Position numbers and translations under genes: made by a program. Below the pieces are notes generated by a model. The model had not been told where the DNA came from. It searched no databases and saw only the letters and a list, made by a program, of their open reading frames with translations. A DNA stretch of 29,938 nucleotides from CAYMAZ01 sp964428185 (GTDB lineage: Bacteria; Bacteroidota; Bacteroidia; Bacteroidales; DTU049), in contig CAYRXH010000026.1 in the NCBI GenBank assembly GCA_964428185.1, positions 1-29,938 on the forward strand, in the 5' to 3' direction. Position 1 is the first letter of the stretch; the number at the start of each line of letters is the position of its first letter. Shown one piece after another: positions 1-7,654 of the stretch.

Positions 1-92
1 ACGGCACATAGAAAGGTAAAATCGCTCCCGAAGCAGTGATGGTTGACGCAGAAGTGTTGCAAAAAAGAGGGGATGTGATGGTGGTGAGATAA
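1..92 (+). other. possible C-terminal tail of a gene cut by the window edge
   Basis: In frame 3 the codons from 12 to the TAA at 90-92 read like an ordinary protein end (…APEAVMVDAEVLQKRGDVMVVR). An in-frame TAG at 9-11 interrupts it, so it is either a remnant or chance coding. I do not recognise the family. Too short to assign. Confidence 0.2.
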
Positions 93-104
93 CAAGTTAT
101 CTCA
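85..104. repeat. 20-bp inverted repeat
   Basis: Two 9-bp arms (tgagataac at 85-93 and gttatctca at 96-104) are perfect reverse complements separated by 2 bp. The repeat overlaps the possible stop codon at 90-92. No T-run follows, so it looks more like a protein-binding site or a repeat fragment than an intrinsic terminator. Confidence 0.6.
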
Positions 105-143
105 TAGAAGAAATAAAATAGAAAATATAAGAAATTCGATATT

Positions 144-205
144 TCCCATCACATAGTGATCCCTATGGGATGGGGACTCCTTTGGAGCATAATTAATAGG
201 CCTAT
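144..205. repeat. cluster of short hairpins, likely intergenic palindromic repeat
   Basis: Several small stems lie in a row: atcac/gtgat (148-152, 156-160), atccc/gggat (159-163, 167-171), ctcc/ggag (177-180, 184-187), an outer cccat/atggg (145-149, 170-174) and the 10-bp palindrome ataggcctat (196-205). Such clusters resemble the dispersed intergenic palindromes of Bacteroidota genomes. I see no second copy in this window. Confidence 0.45.
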
Positions 206-269
206 ATACCTTATACCTATGTTGATTTGAAGATTTTGATTCAAAGATTTAAGGATTAAATAAGTGTAT

Positions 270-290
270 GTAACTGGTAACTGGTGACTG
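270..290. repeat. 7-bp tandem repeat, three units
   Basis: Three adjacent copies of gtaactg, the last reading gtgactg, at 270-290. The period is the same as in the larger array at 312-351 but the unit differs. These are short tandem repeats, not a CRISPR array. Confidence 0.75.
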
Positions 291-311
291 GAAATTAGTG
301 CCAAGTTATTA

Positions 312-351
312 ATTACTAATCACTAATCACTAATTACTAATCACTAATCAC
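312..351. repeat. 7-bp tandem repeat, about 5.7 units
   Basis: Units attacta and atcacta alternate (312-318, 319-325, 326-332, 333-339, 340-346, partial 347-351), differing only at one t/c position. Together with the gtaactg units just upstream this makes a patch of heptameric short repeats, which may vary in copy number between strains. Confidence 0.85.
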
Positions 352-362
352 ACATTACCACC

Positions 363-470
363 TGTCAGTTCGGGTAGATGCGAACCATAGGCTTCCCTTT
401 GGGAAAGCATCGTATCGAGAACATGAAGCCACTTCTCGATACAACGACTCCGTCGTCACTCGAAGTGACA
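363..470. repeat. 108-bp palindromic element with imperfect terminal inverted repeats
   Basis: The left end tgtcagttcgggt (363-375) matches the reverse complement of the right end actcgaagtgaca (458-470) at 11 of 13 positions. Inside are a hairpin tatcgagaa/ttctcgata (413-421, 433-441), a stem gcttccc/gggaaagc near 391-409 and a small cgac/gtcg stem near 445-455. This is the structure of a non-autonomous interspersed repeat (REP or MITE-like). An open frame across it on the minus strand is not credible as a gene. Confidence 0.6.
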
Positions 471-603
471 CTTTAAGGTATTGTAATGTTTTTTTTTTAT
501 ACACCATCCGCAAAAGCTGATGCCCCCCGAAATCACTATAGCACAAGATAATCCCTTAAATTATCCGAAAAAACACAAATACCTAAAAAAAATCAATAAT
601 TTT

Positions 604-634
604 TTGTTTGTTTCAAAAATATTCCTTTACTTTG
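604..634 (+). promoter_or_regulatory. candidate promoter of tnaA
   Basis: A TTG at 604-606 is followed 20 bp later by ttactttg (627-634), close to the Bacteroidota -33 TTG / -7 TAnnTTTG pattern. Transcription would begin near 640 and give a long leader of about 150 nt, which contains a 24-codon ORF. Confidence 0.45.
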
Positions 635-657
635 AAATCCCTCTTATTTAAGCAAGG

Positions 658-732
658 ATGAATCACGATTTCCGCATTTCTGTCAAACCAATTTTCAGAT
701 TTCTGAATATCAAGCGAAGAGATCATTTTTAA
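658..732 (+). CDS. candidate leader peptide upstream of tnaA
   Basis: A 24-codon ORF starts at ATG 658 just after a purine-rich aagcaagg and stops at TAA 730. It begins MNHDFRISVK and ends KRRDHF, so it is basic. It lies between the candidate promoter and tnaA, the place where TnaC sits in enterobacteria, and it happens to have the same length as E. coli TnaC. It contains no tryptophan codon and does not end in proline, so the known TnaC stalling mechanism cannot be assumed. It may be a chance ORF. Confidence 0.25.
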   Translation: MNHDFRISVKPIFRFLNIKRRDHF

Positions 733-791
733 TATTCTGCATTCCCCCCCTGTTTTTTTTAATTTTTTAATTATTTCAAAATCAATACATT

Positions 792-2168
792 ATGGAATAT
801 CCCTTTGCAGAATCTTATAAAATCAAAATGGTTGAACCCTTGTACAGAAGCACAAAACAGGAGCGCGAACAATGGATTCGTGAAGCCAATTATAATCTTT
901 TCAAACTTCGCAGCAATCAGGTATTTATTGATCTGCTGACTGATTCCGGAACCGGTGCCATGAGCGACAGACAATGGTCTGCCATGATGCTTGGAGATGA
1001 AAGTTATGCCGGTGCTTCTTCTTATTTTATGATGAAGGATGCCATCCGAAATATTCTTGGATTTCCCCTGTTTCTTCCAACTCACCAGGGACGTGCTGCG
1101 GAAAATGTATTGTTCTCAGCGATGCTGAAAGAAGGGAATGTGGTCCCCGGCAACTCACACTTTGATACGACCAAGGGGCATATCGAATTCCGAAAGGCAA
1201 AAGCTGTTGACTGTACAATTGATGAAGCCTTTGATACAGAAGCATCGTTTCCTTTCAAGGGAAATGTCTGTATCAGTAAACTTTCAAAGACCATTGAACA
1301 ATACGGAAAAGAAAATATTCCCTGTATTGTTGTCACTATTACCAACAACACATCCGGCGGACAACCCGTTTCCATGAAAAATCTCAGAGAAGTTTATAAT
1401 CTTTCAAAATCATACGGAATTCCTGTTGTGATTGACTCAGCCCGTTTTGCAGAAAACGCATACTTTATCAAACTCAGAGAAGACGGGTATGCAGATAAAA
1501 CCATCAAGGAAATTGTCCTTGAAATGTTCAGTTATTCAGATGCCATGACCATGAGCAGTAAAAAAGATGCCATTGTCAACATGGGAGGGTTTATTGCAAT
1601 GCGGGATCAGGATTTATACAATAAATGCAGTGTATTCAATATCGTGTTTGAAGGTTATCCAACCTACGGAGGAATGGCAGGAAGAGATATGAATGCTCTT
1701 GCTGTTGGTCTTGATGAAGGTACTGAATTTAGTGTACTTGAAACACGAATCAAACAAGTTGAATATCTTGGCAATCAGTTGATTGAGTGGGGAATACCCA
1801 TTCAGCGACCTGTGGGTGGACATGCCGTTTTTGTTGATGCCAAAAAGTTTCTCCCCAATGTTCCCATTGAACAATATGTTGCACAGACACTGGCAGTTGA
1901 GTTATACATTGAAGCAGGCGTTCGGGGCGTTGAAGTGGGAACAATTCTGGCCGACAGAGACCCTGAAACCAAGTTGGACCGATTCCCCAAACTGGAGTTG
2001 TTAAGACTTGCAATTCCACGCAGGGTGTTTACAAACAATCACATGGATGTGGTTGCTGTAGGCCTGAAAAACATCTGGGACAGAAGAGATTCAATGAAAG
2101 TAGGTTTTCGGATTGTTAGCGAAGCTCCCATTATGCGTCACTTTACCGTTGAATTGGAAAGAGTATGA
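792..2168 (+). CDS. tnaA: tryptophanase (L-tryptophan indole-lyase)
   Basis: PLP-dependent cytoplasmic enzyme that splits tryptophan to indole, pyruvate and ammonia. The 458 residues cover the full beta-eliminating lyase fold. Visible motifs are IDLLTDSGTGAMS (46-58), THQGR (97-101), DSARFAENAYF (215-225), the PLP-lysine pair SSKKDA (Lys258 the likely Schiff-base lysine) and RLAIPRR (405-411). The close relative tyrosine phenol-lyase has Thr and Phe where tryptophanase has Asp and His; here they are Asp125 (HFDTTKGH) and His450 (MRHFT), so tryptophanase is favoured. The stop abuts the stop of the convergent gene at 2169 with no gap or terminator. A long leader with a small ORF precedes it. 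Confidence 0.95.
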   Translation: MEYPFAESYKIKMVEPLYRSTKQEREQWIREANYNLFKLRSNQVFIDLLTDSGTGAMSDRQWSAMMLGDESYAGASSYFMMKDAIRNILGFPLFLPTHQGRAAENVLFSAMLKEGNVVPGNSHFDTTKGHIEFRKAKAVDCTIDEAFDTEASFPFKGNVCISKLSKTIEQYGKENIPCIVVTITNNTSGGQPVSMKNLREVYNLSKSYGIPVVIDSARFAENAYFIKLREDGYADKTIKEIVLEMFSYSDAMTMSSKKDAIVNMGGFIAMRDQDLYNKCSVFNIVFEGYPTYGGMAGRDMNALAVGLDEGTEFSVLETRIKQVEYLGNQLIEWGIPIQRPVGGHAVFVDAKKFLPNVPIEQYVAQTLAVELYIEAGVRGVEVGTILADRDPETKLDRFPKLELLRLAIPRRVFTNNHMDVVAVGLKNIWDRRDSMKVGFRIVSEAPIMRHFTVELERV

Positions 2169-3704
2169 TTATTCTCCCTTTTTCGGACAAAAGCCTCTCT
2201 TCCAGTACAAAGAGTCATTTTCAAAATAATAGTATATGTAATTTTCCGGCAGATTAGCCCTGTAATTGCAAATATCCGATTCATTTTCAGCCGGTGCAAT
2301 ATTGCGCTGAGACATATATGATAACCATATAATACCGGTTAATGGTTTGTTTTCGGGAGCTCTATAAAATACACTTTCATCTTTCTCAGTTTGTAATGCG
2401 ATTGTCTCTGCAAGATGTATCATTCCATTATCAGGACTCTGCAATAAAGAGGCTTTCTGATGAAACACAAATACAGACCATCCTGTCAGAATTGCAATCA
2501 TTATTAAACCAGAAATCTGAACTGCTCTGGATTTCAATCTCTCCTTAATGAAGGTCAGGGAAATTGCCAGCCAGATTGTCAAAGGAACAACCCATTTTGC
2601 AGTATATATATAATGTGTTATTGTAGCACTAAACAGTACAATAAAATAATAACCACAACTGATCAGCAACACAGGTAAAATCCATCTAAAAGCCTGATCA
2701 CCTTTCGCCACTGTTGTTCTCTTTCCCCTGGTGAACAGCAATACAATTGGGATGAAGAACAGAAACCCCGCTCCCTTCATCAACTCCCATAACTGCCTTA
2801 ATATCAGAATATAGGATTCCGGGTTGGCATATGAATATCCCATGTCAGTGTATTGATTCCCAAAAAATCCACTTCGTTCAAGAAACCTCAGACCTAATGC
2901 TCTTACAAATGTTTCAGCATCTTTTAAGCAAATATGCTGAATAATATAGAGCAAAAAAGCACTTATGACACCTAAGGAAAAAGCCAGCACTGGTTTAATA
3001 AAGGGTTGTAATTGTTTTCGTTTAAAGACAATCATAGTGAACAAAGCAAACATGAAAAACATTCCGAGCCATTCAGCAGAGAGGAACAAAACACCCAAAA
3101 GGAAGGCAAACACAAGTTGAAGCATCCCGGATGGTTTTAATTCACATGAAATCCTGACAAAAAACCAGAGTGTGATCAGAAAAACCAGCTGACCCAATGT
3201 TTCAGCAAAAAAGTGAAAGGTATTCATATAAAGGATCACCGGATGAAATGCATAAACAACTATGGCAGATATTTCAATAATGAATGGTTTTTCGTGCCCG
3301 GTTATCATCCTGATGATTAACACAAGAAAAATGATCCCAACAAGATGCAGGATCATAGCCATCCACATGAGAAATGAATTATCAACATGAACCAGGCCAG
3401 CACCTGAGATCACCCATACAAAGCTTTGTGCAAACGAGGGATGAGACACATAATAATTGTTACCTGCAGCGTCCTCATATCGCTTATAGTAGGTAATTCC
3501 CTTATCCCCGGGATTATCAAAGGTATGTTTCATTGCAAAATTAGACTTCGTGGGTCCTTCATGTTCCCATATATCCAAAGTCTGTAGCAGGAAAATATGC
3601 GCAACATTGTTTACCGGAGGAACATCCTGCAAAAAAGGAATGCGAAAAACAAGACTTATTGCCCAAATTGTAATAGAAAGAACAATGAGATAGCTTTTTT
3701 TCAT
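2169..3704 (-). CDS. polytopic membrane protein, GT-C glycosyltransferase-like
   Basis: A 511-residue inner-membrane protein with roughly ten hydrophobic segments. The first periplasmic loop after helix 1 carries an acidic residue (FRIPFLQD, Asp27), and HPSFAQSF near residue 88 resembles the HPP-type segment of ArnT/PMT-type GT-C enzymes, which use polyprenyl-linked sugars. The C-terminal 90 residues (…FYRAPENKPLTGIIW…) look like a soluble periplasmic tail. Its ATG overlaps the anmK stop by 4 bp, so it is the last gene of murF-anmK-this gene and may modify an envelope glycan. No specific family can be proved from sequence reading alone; a plain hypothetical membrane protein is the alternative. 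Confidence 0.6.
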   Translation of the reverse strand: MKKSYLIVLSITIWAISLVFRIPFLQDVPPVNNVAHIFLLQTLDIWEHEGPTKSNFAMKHTFDNPGDKGITYYKRYEDAAGNNYYVSHPSFAQSFVWVISGAGLVHVDNSFLMWMAMILHLVGIIFLVLIIRMITGHEKPFIIEISAIVVYAFHPVILYMNTFHFFAETLGQLVFLITLWFFVRISCELKPSGMLQLVFAFLLGVLFLSAEWLGMFFMFALFTMIVFKRKQLQPFIKPVLAFSLGVISAFLLYIIQHICLKDAETFVRALGLRFLERSGFFGNQYTDMGYSYANPESYILILRQLWELMKGAGFLFFIPIVLLFTRGKRTTVAKGDQAFRWILPVLLISCGYYFIVLFSATITHYIYTAKWVVPLTIWLAISLTFIKERLKSRAVQISGLIMIAILTGWSVFVFHQKASLLQSPDNGMIHLAETIALQTEKDESVFYRAPENKPLTGIIWLSYMSQRNIAPAENESDICNYRANLPENYIYYYFENDSLYWKRGFCPKKGE

Positions 3705-4771
3705 TTTCCCTTCCAGATAATACCTGAAGAGCTGTTCTTACGAGCACCGGTAATTTCACCATAAATATTGACATCTCCCTGCAATCGCTTCAATCCAAGA
3801 AATGCAAAAATCAAAGCTTCTTTATACTGGACAATCAGTGAATCAGGTACAATAAGTTCTGCTGCAGAATAGTTTCGGATTCTGCTTAAAAGATAATCAT
3901 TGAATGTTCCACCACCTGTACAAAGACATGATCTTACATGAAACCGCTTAAGTACCTCTGAAACTCTGAGAGCGATATGTTCAATGAATGTCCTTAAATA
4001 ATCACGGGGTTCAATCTGCTTATCTGCAATCAGTGGGTGTAAAAATCGCTCAACCCATTCACGGCTTAAAGATGATTGATCGTTATTTTGATAACGGGGA
4101 TGTTTTTCAAGTTTTTCAAGTAATTCATTGATTATCTGACCATTTTTTGCACGCTCCCCTTTGTCATCATATTTATAACCATCCCGAAGGGATAGCAGAT
4201 TCAGGACAATATTGACAGGACAGATGTCAAAAGCAACTGCAGGTTGATGCTGAATCATTGTAATGTTTGAAAAACCACCCAGGTTCAGGGCAGCATCATA
4301 TTCTGAAAAAAGATGAATATCTCCGAAAGGAACAAGAGGTGCTCCCTGCCCACCCAGCATTACATCTGCTGTTCTGAAGTCACACACAGTGTCAATGCCA
4401 GTTATTGCAGCAACAGATGCTCCGTTTCCTATCTGCAGGGTGAGTTTGATTGAAGGATTATGAAAAACAGTATGTCCGTGGGAAGCAATGCAACAGGGCG
4501 AAATGCTGTTCTCAGAAATAAAGTCTTTAACATGATCCCCGATAAAACGACCAAATTCATTGTGCAATACCTGAAGCTCATACCCTCCAAGCAAATGCGC
4601 CGTTTTCAATTTGCCTCTTATATCACTTTGATATTCAATGGTTTTTGCCTTTTGGATCTGAAAGTTGTATTTCCCGTTTAAAACTGTAAACCTGCACCAG
4701 GCAATATCAAGACCATCGAGAGATGTTCCCGACATAACTCCAATCACATCATATTGTTCAGGCTGGGACAT
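3701..4771 (-). CDS. anmK: anhydro-N-acetylmuramic acid kinase
   Basis: Cytoplasmic ATP-dependent kinase that opens and phosphorylates 1,6-anhydroMurNAc released during wall turnover, giving MurNAc-6-phosphate. The length of 356 residues is normal. The family signature GVMSGTSLDGLD (11-22) is present, with ASHGHTVFH (96-104), GGQGAPLVP (140-148), NLGGFSNITMI (163-173), the catalytic-Asp segment AFDICPVNIVLN (Asp182) and CTGGGTFND near 290. Start and stop overlap both neighbours: its ATG shares one base with the murF stop (TAATG) and its stop overlaps the next start, implying translational coupling. The operon joins de novo wall synthesis (MurF) to wall recycling. Confidence 0.95.
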   Translation of the reverse strand: MSQPEQYDVIGVMSGTSLDGLDIAWCRFTVLNGKYNFQIQKAKTIEYQSDIRGKLKTAHLLGGYELQVLHNEFGRFIGDHVKDFISENSISPCCIASHGHTVFHNPSIKLTLQIGNGASVAAITGIDTVCDFRTADVMLGGQGAPLVPFGDIHLFSEYDAALNLGGFSNITMIQHQPAVAFDICPVNIVLNLLSLRDGYKYDDKGERAKNGQIINELLEKLEKHPRYQNNDQSSLSREWVERFLHPLIADKQIEPRDYLRTFIEHIALRVSEVLKRFHVRSCLCTGGGTFNDYLLSRIRNYSAAELIVPDSLIVQYKEALIFAFLGLKRLQGDVNIYGEITGARKNSSSGIIWKGK

Positions 4772-6057
4772 TATAAATTGATCATTATTTTTTCAAGTGC
4801 ATTACCACGTGAACCTTTTATTATAATGAATGCTCCTGTAATTTGTTTTTCAGAAAGAAATGAATTCAGCACATCACTATTGGCATAGTAGTTAAAATCC
4901 GGAAAAAGAGTCTGAAACTTCATAAACTCATTCCCCACAAGAGCCACATAATCAGGTTGATTATCTGCAAGTTTTTTCAAAATTGCAAGATGTTCATCAT
5001 CGCTGTATTCTCCCAGCTCAAGCATTGATCCCAAAAACAAGTATTTTGGGGCACCAGGTAATGCAAAAAAATCATCTAGTGCAAGATTCATGCTTGTTGG
5101 ATTGGCATTATAGGCATCCAGAATCACCTTGTTTGATGATCGGGTTTCAATATATTGACTCCTGTTATTTTGCGGCTTATAGCCAGAAACAGCATTGCAA
5201 ATCACCTCGGGTTCGATTCCAAAATAAATGCCACAGGCTATTGCTGCCAATACATTATATATGTTGTATGAGCCAAAAAGTTGGGTTGGTTGATCAAAAT
5301 GTTTTCCCTGGTACGTCCAGTTGATACTAAGTGTAGGCATTTCATTGACAATAGTTCCGTTGATCATTCCTTTTCTTATGCCGTAACTGAAAAGAACATG
5401 CTCCCCTGCAGCTTCAAAAAGACCAATGTCATCAGCATTTACAAAAAGTCCTTTCCCATGTTGCCGGATCCATCTGTACAGCTCGGTTTTGGTTTGAAAG
5501 ACAGTCTCAAGGGATCCAAAGCCTTCAAGATGTGCTTTACCAACATTTGTGATAAGACCAAAGTCAGGTTGTGCTATTTTACACAGATAATCAATTTCAC
5601 CCGGATGATTGGCCCCCATTTCGAGAATCATCATTTCTGTTTGCATATCAGCTGACAGTATTGTAAGAGGAAGCCCGATATGATTGTTCTGGTTCCCCTT
5701 GGTAGAAGTGAGTTTTAATTTCCTGGAAAGCACTTGAACTATGAGTTCTTTGGTGGTGGTTTTTCCATTGGACCCTGTAATAGCCAGTACCGGACAGTTG
5801 AGCCTTTTTCTGTGAGATGCAGCCAGATCAGACAATGCCTGCAGAACATTCTCAACAACAATAAAACGATCATCTGTAGCATATTTCGGTTCATCCACTA
5901 CAGCATAAGAGGCCCCCTGATTCAATGCCTGAAGAGCAAATTCATTGCCGTTGAAACGATCTCCCTTTAATGCAAAAAACATCATTCCCTTATTGGCAGA
6001 TCTTGAGTCTGTTGTAACTCCCAAGGACTCAGAGAAAGCTATATAGAGATCGTGCAT
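4771..6057 (-). CDS. murF: UDP-N-acetylmuramoyl-tripeptide--D-alanyl-D-alanine ligase
   Basis: Adds D-Ala-D-Ala to UDP-MurNAc-tripeptide in the cytoplasm, the last step of the soluble peptidoglycan precursor. The 428 residues follow the Mur ligase order: N-terminal substrate domain with TTDSR (15-19), ATP-binding P-loop ITGSNGKTTTKE (93-104), NQNNHIGLPL (122-131), LEMGANHPGEI (145-155), NVGKAHLEGFGS (171-182), then the C-terminal domain with DAYNANPTSM, GSMLELGE and KGSRGNALE. First gene of a three-gene minus-strand operon. It lies immediately after the gldJ terminator, whose T-run overlaps a likely promoter box. A murF-gldJ neighbourhood is, as I recall, also found in other Bacteroidota. Confidence 0.96.
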   Translation of the reverse strand: MHDLYIAFSESLGVTTDSRSANKGMMFFALKGDRFNGNEFALQALNQGASYAVVDEPKYATDDRFIVVENVLQALSDLAASHRKRLNCPVLAITGSNGKTTTKELIVQVLSRKLKLTSTKGNQNNHIGLPLTILSADMQTEMMILEMGANHPGEIDYLCKIAQPDFGLITNVGKAHLEGFGSLETVFQTKTELYRWIRQHGKGLFVNADDIGLFEAAGEHVLFSYGIRKGMINGTIVNEMPTLSINWTYQGKHFDQPTQLFGSYNIYNVLAAIACGIYFGIEPEVICNAVSGYKPQNNRSQYIETRSSNKVILDAYNANPTSMNLALDDFFALPGAPKYLFLGSMLELGEYSDDEHLAILKKLADNQPDYVALVGNEFMKFQTLFPDFNYYANSDVLNSFLSEKQITGAFIIIKGSRGNALEKIMINL

Positions 6058-6074
6058 TTTCAGAATTTTGTTGT

Positions 6075-6089
6075 GAAATTACAAAAAAA
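6075..6089 (-). promoter_or_regulatory. candidate promoter -7 region of murF
   Basis: Read on the minus strand this is TTTTTTTG followed by taatttc. The same 15 bases (plus-strand gaaattacaaaaaaa) recur exactly at 17546-17560 upstream of the SNF2 gene. The box ends 24 bp before the murF ATG. It shares its T-run with the gldJ terminator. Confidence 0.45.
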
Positions 6090-6111
6090 GCCGGTTGTAT
6101 AACCGGCTTTT
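6083..6111 (-). terminator. Rho-independent terminator of gldJ
   Basis: A perfect 11-bp stem (6086-6096 with 6101-6111), four-base loop, GC core gccgg/ccggc, and on the minus strand a run of seven T. It lies 20 bp past the gldJ stop and separates gldJ from murF. Confidence 0.88.
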
Positions 6112-6131
6112 CAGTAAATAATGTTTTCAAA

Positions 6132-7604
6132 TTAAAATCCTATCGGACTACCTACTCTGTCCATAGCACATCTGAAACCGATATAGTCGGTTGAAAGTTC
6201 CTGATCAAGGAAGCGACGAGTTCCTGGGCTCATCCAATAGGCGCGGTCTTTCCATGAACCGCCTTTATAAACTCTTGATTTATTGTTAATCATAGAGCTA
6301 AAGCCATATTCATACATCATTTTATTCTTGAGCTCTTCATCCTGATAAGATTCGTCATAGTAGAATATACTTGATGTATAATCACCATCAAGATAATCTC
6401 TGTTATCTGAGTATCTGTAATTTCTGCGGTGAGCTGATTCTTCAGGAGTAACGTCTCTCCACTGGATTCTTCCGAGAGAATCTTTTTCAGCAATCAGTCC
6501 GTCCTCATCAATAACTCTTGTCTGGAACTGATTACCACGATATGGTCTGAAGTCTGTCATATCTTCAAGGGAGAGCGGTCGATAAACATCAAGTACCCAT
6601 TCACTGACATTTCCACCCATATGATACAGGCCATAATCATTTGGCCAGTATGAATAGATAGGAGCAGTAATGTCAGCAGCATCATTGAGGTTGCCGGCCA
6701 CACCCATATTGTCTCCGCGACCACGTTTGAAGTTGGCTACGAAATCACCCATATTTGAACTTGCATCAGTCCTGAGGACATGACCATTCCATGGATAGAT
6801 TCTTCTTTCTATCACACGCTCAAAAAGAGTATTTCCGATAAGACCCAGTGCTGCAAATTCCCACTCAGCTTCTGTCGGGAGTCTGTACTTAGGAAGAAGA
6901 ATACCATCTTCCATTCTCACTTTTCTGGTACCTGACCCACTTGGGTTCATATCATAAAGGTCATTTTTCACAAGACCTTCATACTGGCCTGCAAGATAGG
7001 CATCAGTATTAAAGTTCTCTTCATTCTGCTGATTGGGATCAATCCGAAGAATCCCTTCACGAATGAGAATATACTCATTCACACGGTCAGTTCTCCATGA
7101 GCAGAACTGATTGGCCTGAACCCAGCTGATTCCAACAACAGGATAAAAGTTGTAGGAAGGATGGCGGAAATAATACTCAACATAAGGCTCATTGTAGCCA
7201 AGCCTGTCTCTCCATACCAGAGTATCAGGCAAAGCCTGTTTGATGACTTCTGGGTAGTCGAGACCAAAAACACGACCCAACCAGTACAGATATTCCCTGT
7301 AATCCACATTGGCTATTTCAGCCTGGTCCATGTAGAACGAAGAAACTGTAACACGCCTGGGAATATTATCCCAGTTGTACATCACCTCTTGTTCAACACG
7401 ACCCATGACAAAGGTGCCACCTTCAATCAATACCAATCCAGGTCCGGTTTCCTGCTCATCATAAGGTACAACTTCAAAACCTCCCCAACGCGAGTCGTTG
7501 TAATACCATGCTGTCGTTCTTGATCTTTCCTTGTAACAGGAAGTCAGCATCAGGGCAATCCCCAACAGCAATAAACTTTTTTTGATTAAACTATGATATC
7601 CCAT
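6132..7604 (-). CDS. gldJ: GldJ, SUMF1/FGE-fold lipoprotein of T9SS/gliding
   Basis: A 490-residue outer-membrane lipoprotein needed for T9SS stability and gliding in Flavobacterium. The signal peptide ends in lipobox LTSC with Cys23. The formylglycine-generating-enzyme-like fold is seen in LVLIEGGTFVMGR (58-70), RLPTEAEWEFAALG (241-254), GGNVSEWVLDVY (330-341), KGGSW (447-451) and GFR (476-478). The paired catalytic cysteines of true FGE are absent from the segment after KGGSW (AYWMSPGTRRF), so it should be structural. It lies 50 bp after the porP-like gene and ends at a strong terminator. GldK/PorK has the same fold, but no porL, porM or porN follows; the porU/porV and murF neighbourhood favours GldJ. 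Confidence 0.85.
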   Translation of the reverse strand: MGYHSLIKKSLLLLGIALMLTSCYKERSRTTAWYYNDSRWGGFEVVPYDEQETGPGLVLIEGGTFVMGRVEQEVMYNWDNIPRRVTVSSFYMDQAEIANVDYREYLYWLGRVFGLDYPEVIKQALPDTLVWRDRLGYNEPYVEYYFRHPSYNFYPVVGISWVQANQFCSWRTDRVNEYILIREGILRIDPNQQNEENFNTDAYLAGQYEGLVKNDLYDMNPSGSGTRKVRMEDGILLPKYRLPTEAEWEFAALGLIGNTLFERVIERRIYPWNGHVLRTDASSNMGDFVANFKRGRGDNMGVAGNLNDAADITAPIYSYWPNDYGLYHMGGNVSEWVLDVYRPLSLEDMTDFRPYRGNQFQTRVIDEDGLIAEKDSLGRIQWRDVTPEESAHRRNYRYSDNRDYLDGDYTSSIFYYDESYQDEELKNKMMYEYGFSSMINNKSRVYKGGSWKDRAYWMSPGTRRFLDQELSTDYIGFRCAMDRVGSPIGF

Positions 7605-7654
7605 AACTTATGAATTATTCTTTATATAACTTTATTTCGTTCTATCTTATTGTT

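Noticed and set aside
270..351. CRISPR-like repetition
   Set aside because: Units are 7 bp and directly adjacent, with no spacers and no cas genes.
355..546. 63-codon minus-strand open frame in the repeat region
   Set aside because: It lies almost wholly in the 108-bp palindromic element, has no protein-like pattern and no promoter.
792..2168. tyrosine phenol-lyase instead of tryptophanase
   Set aside because: The two discriminating positions are Asp125 and His450, as in tryptophanase, not Thr and Phe.
5281..5655. plus-strand frame antisense to murF
   Set aside because: Shadow of murF; no recognisable protein features.
6132..7604. true formylglycine-generating enzyme, or GldK/PorK
   Set aside because: The catalytic cysteine pair is missing and no sulfatase is near; no porL/M/N genes follow, and the porU/porV/murF neighbourhood fits GldJ.
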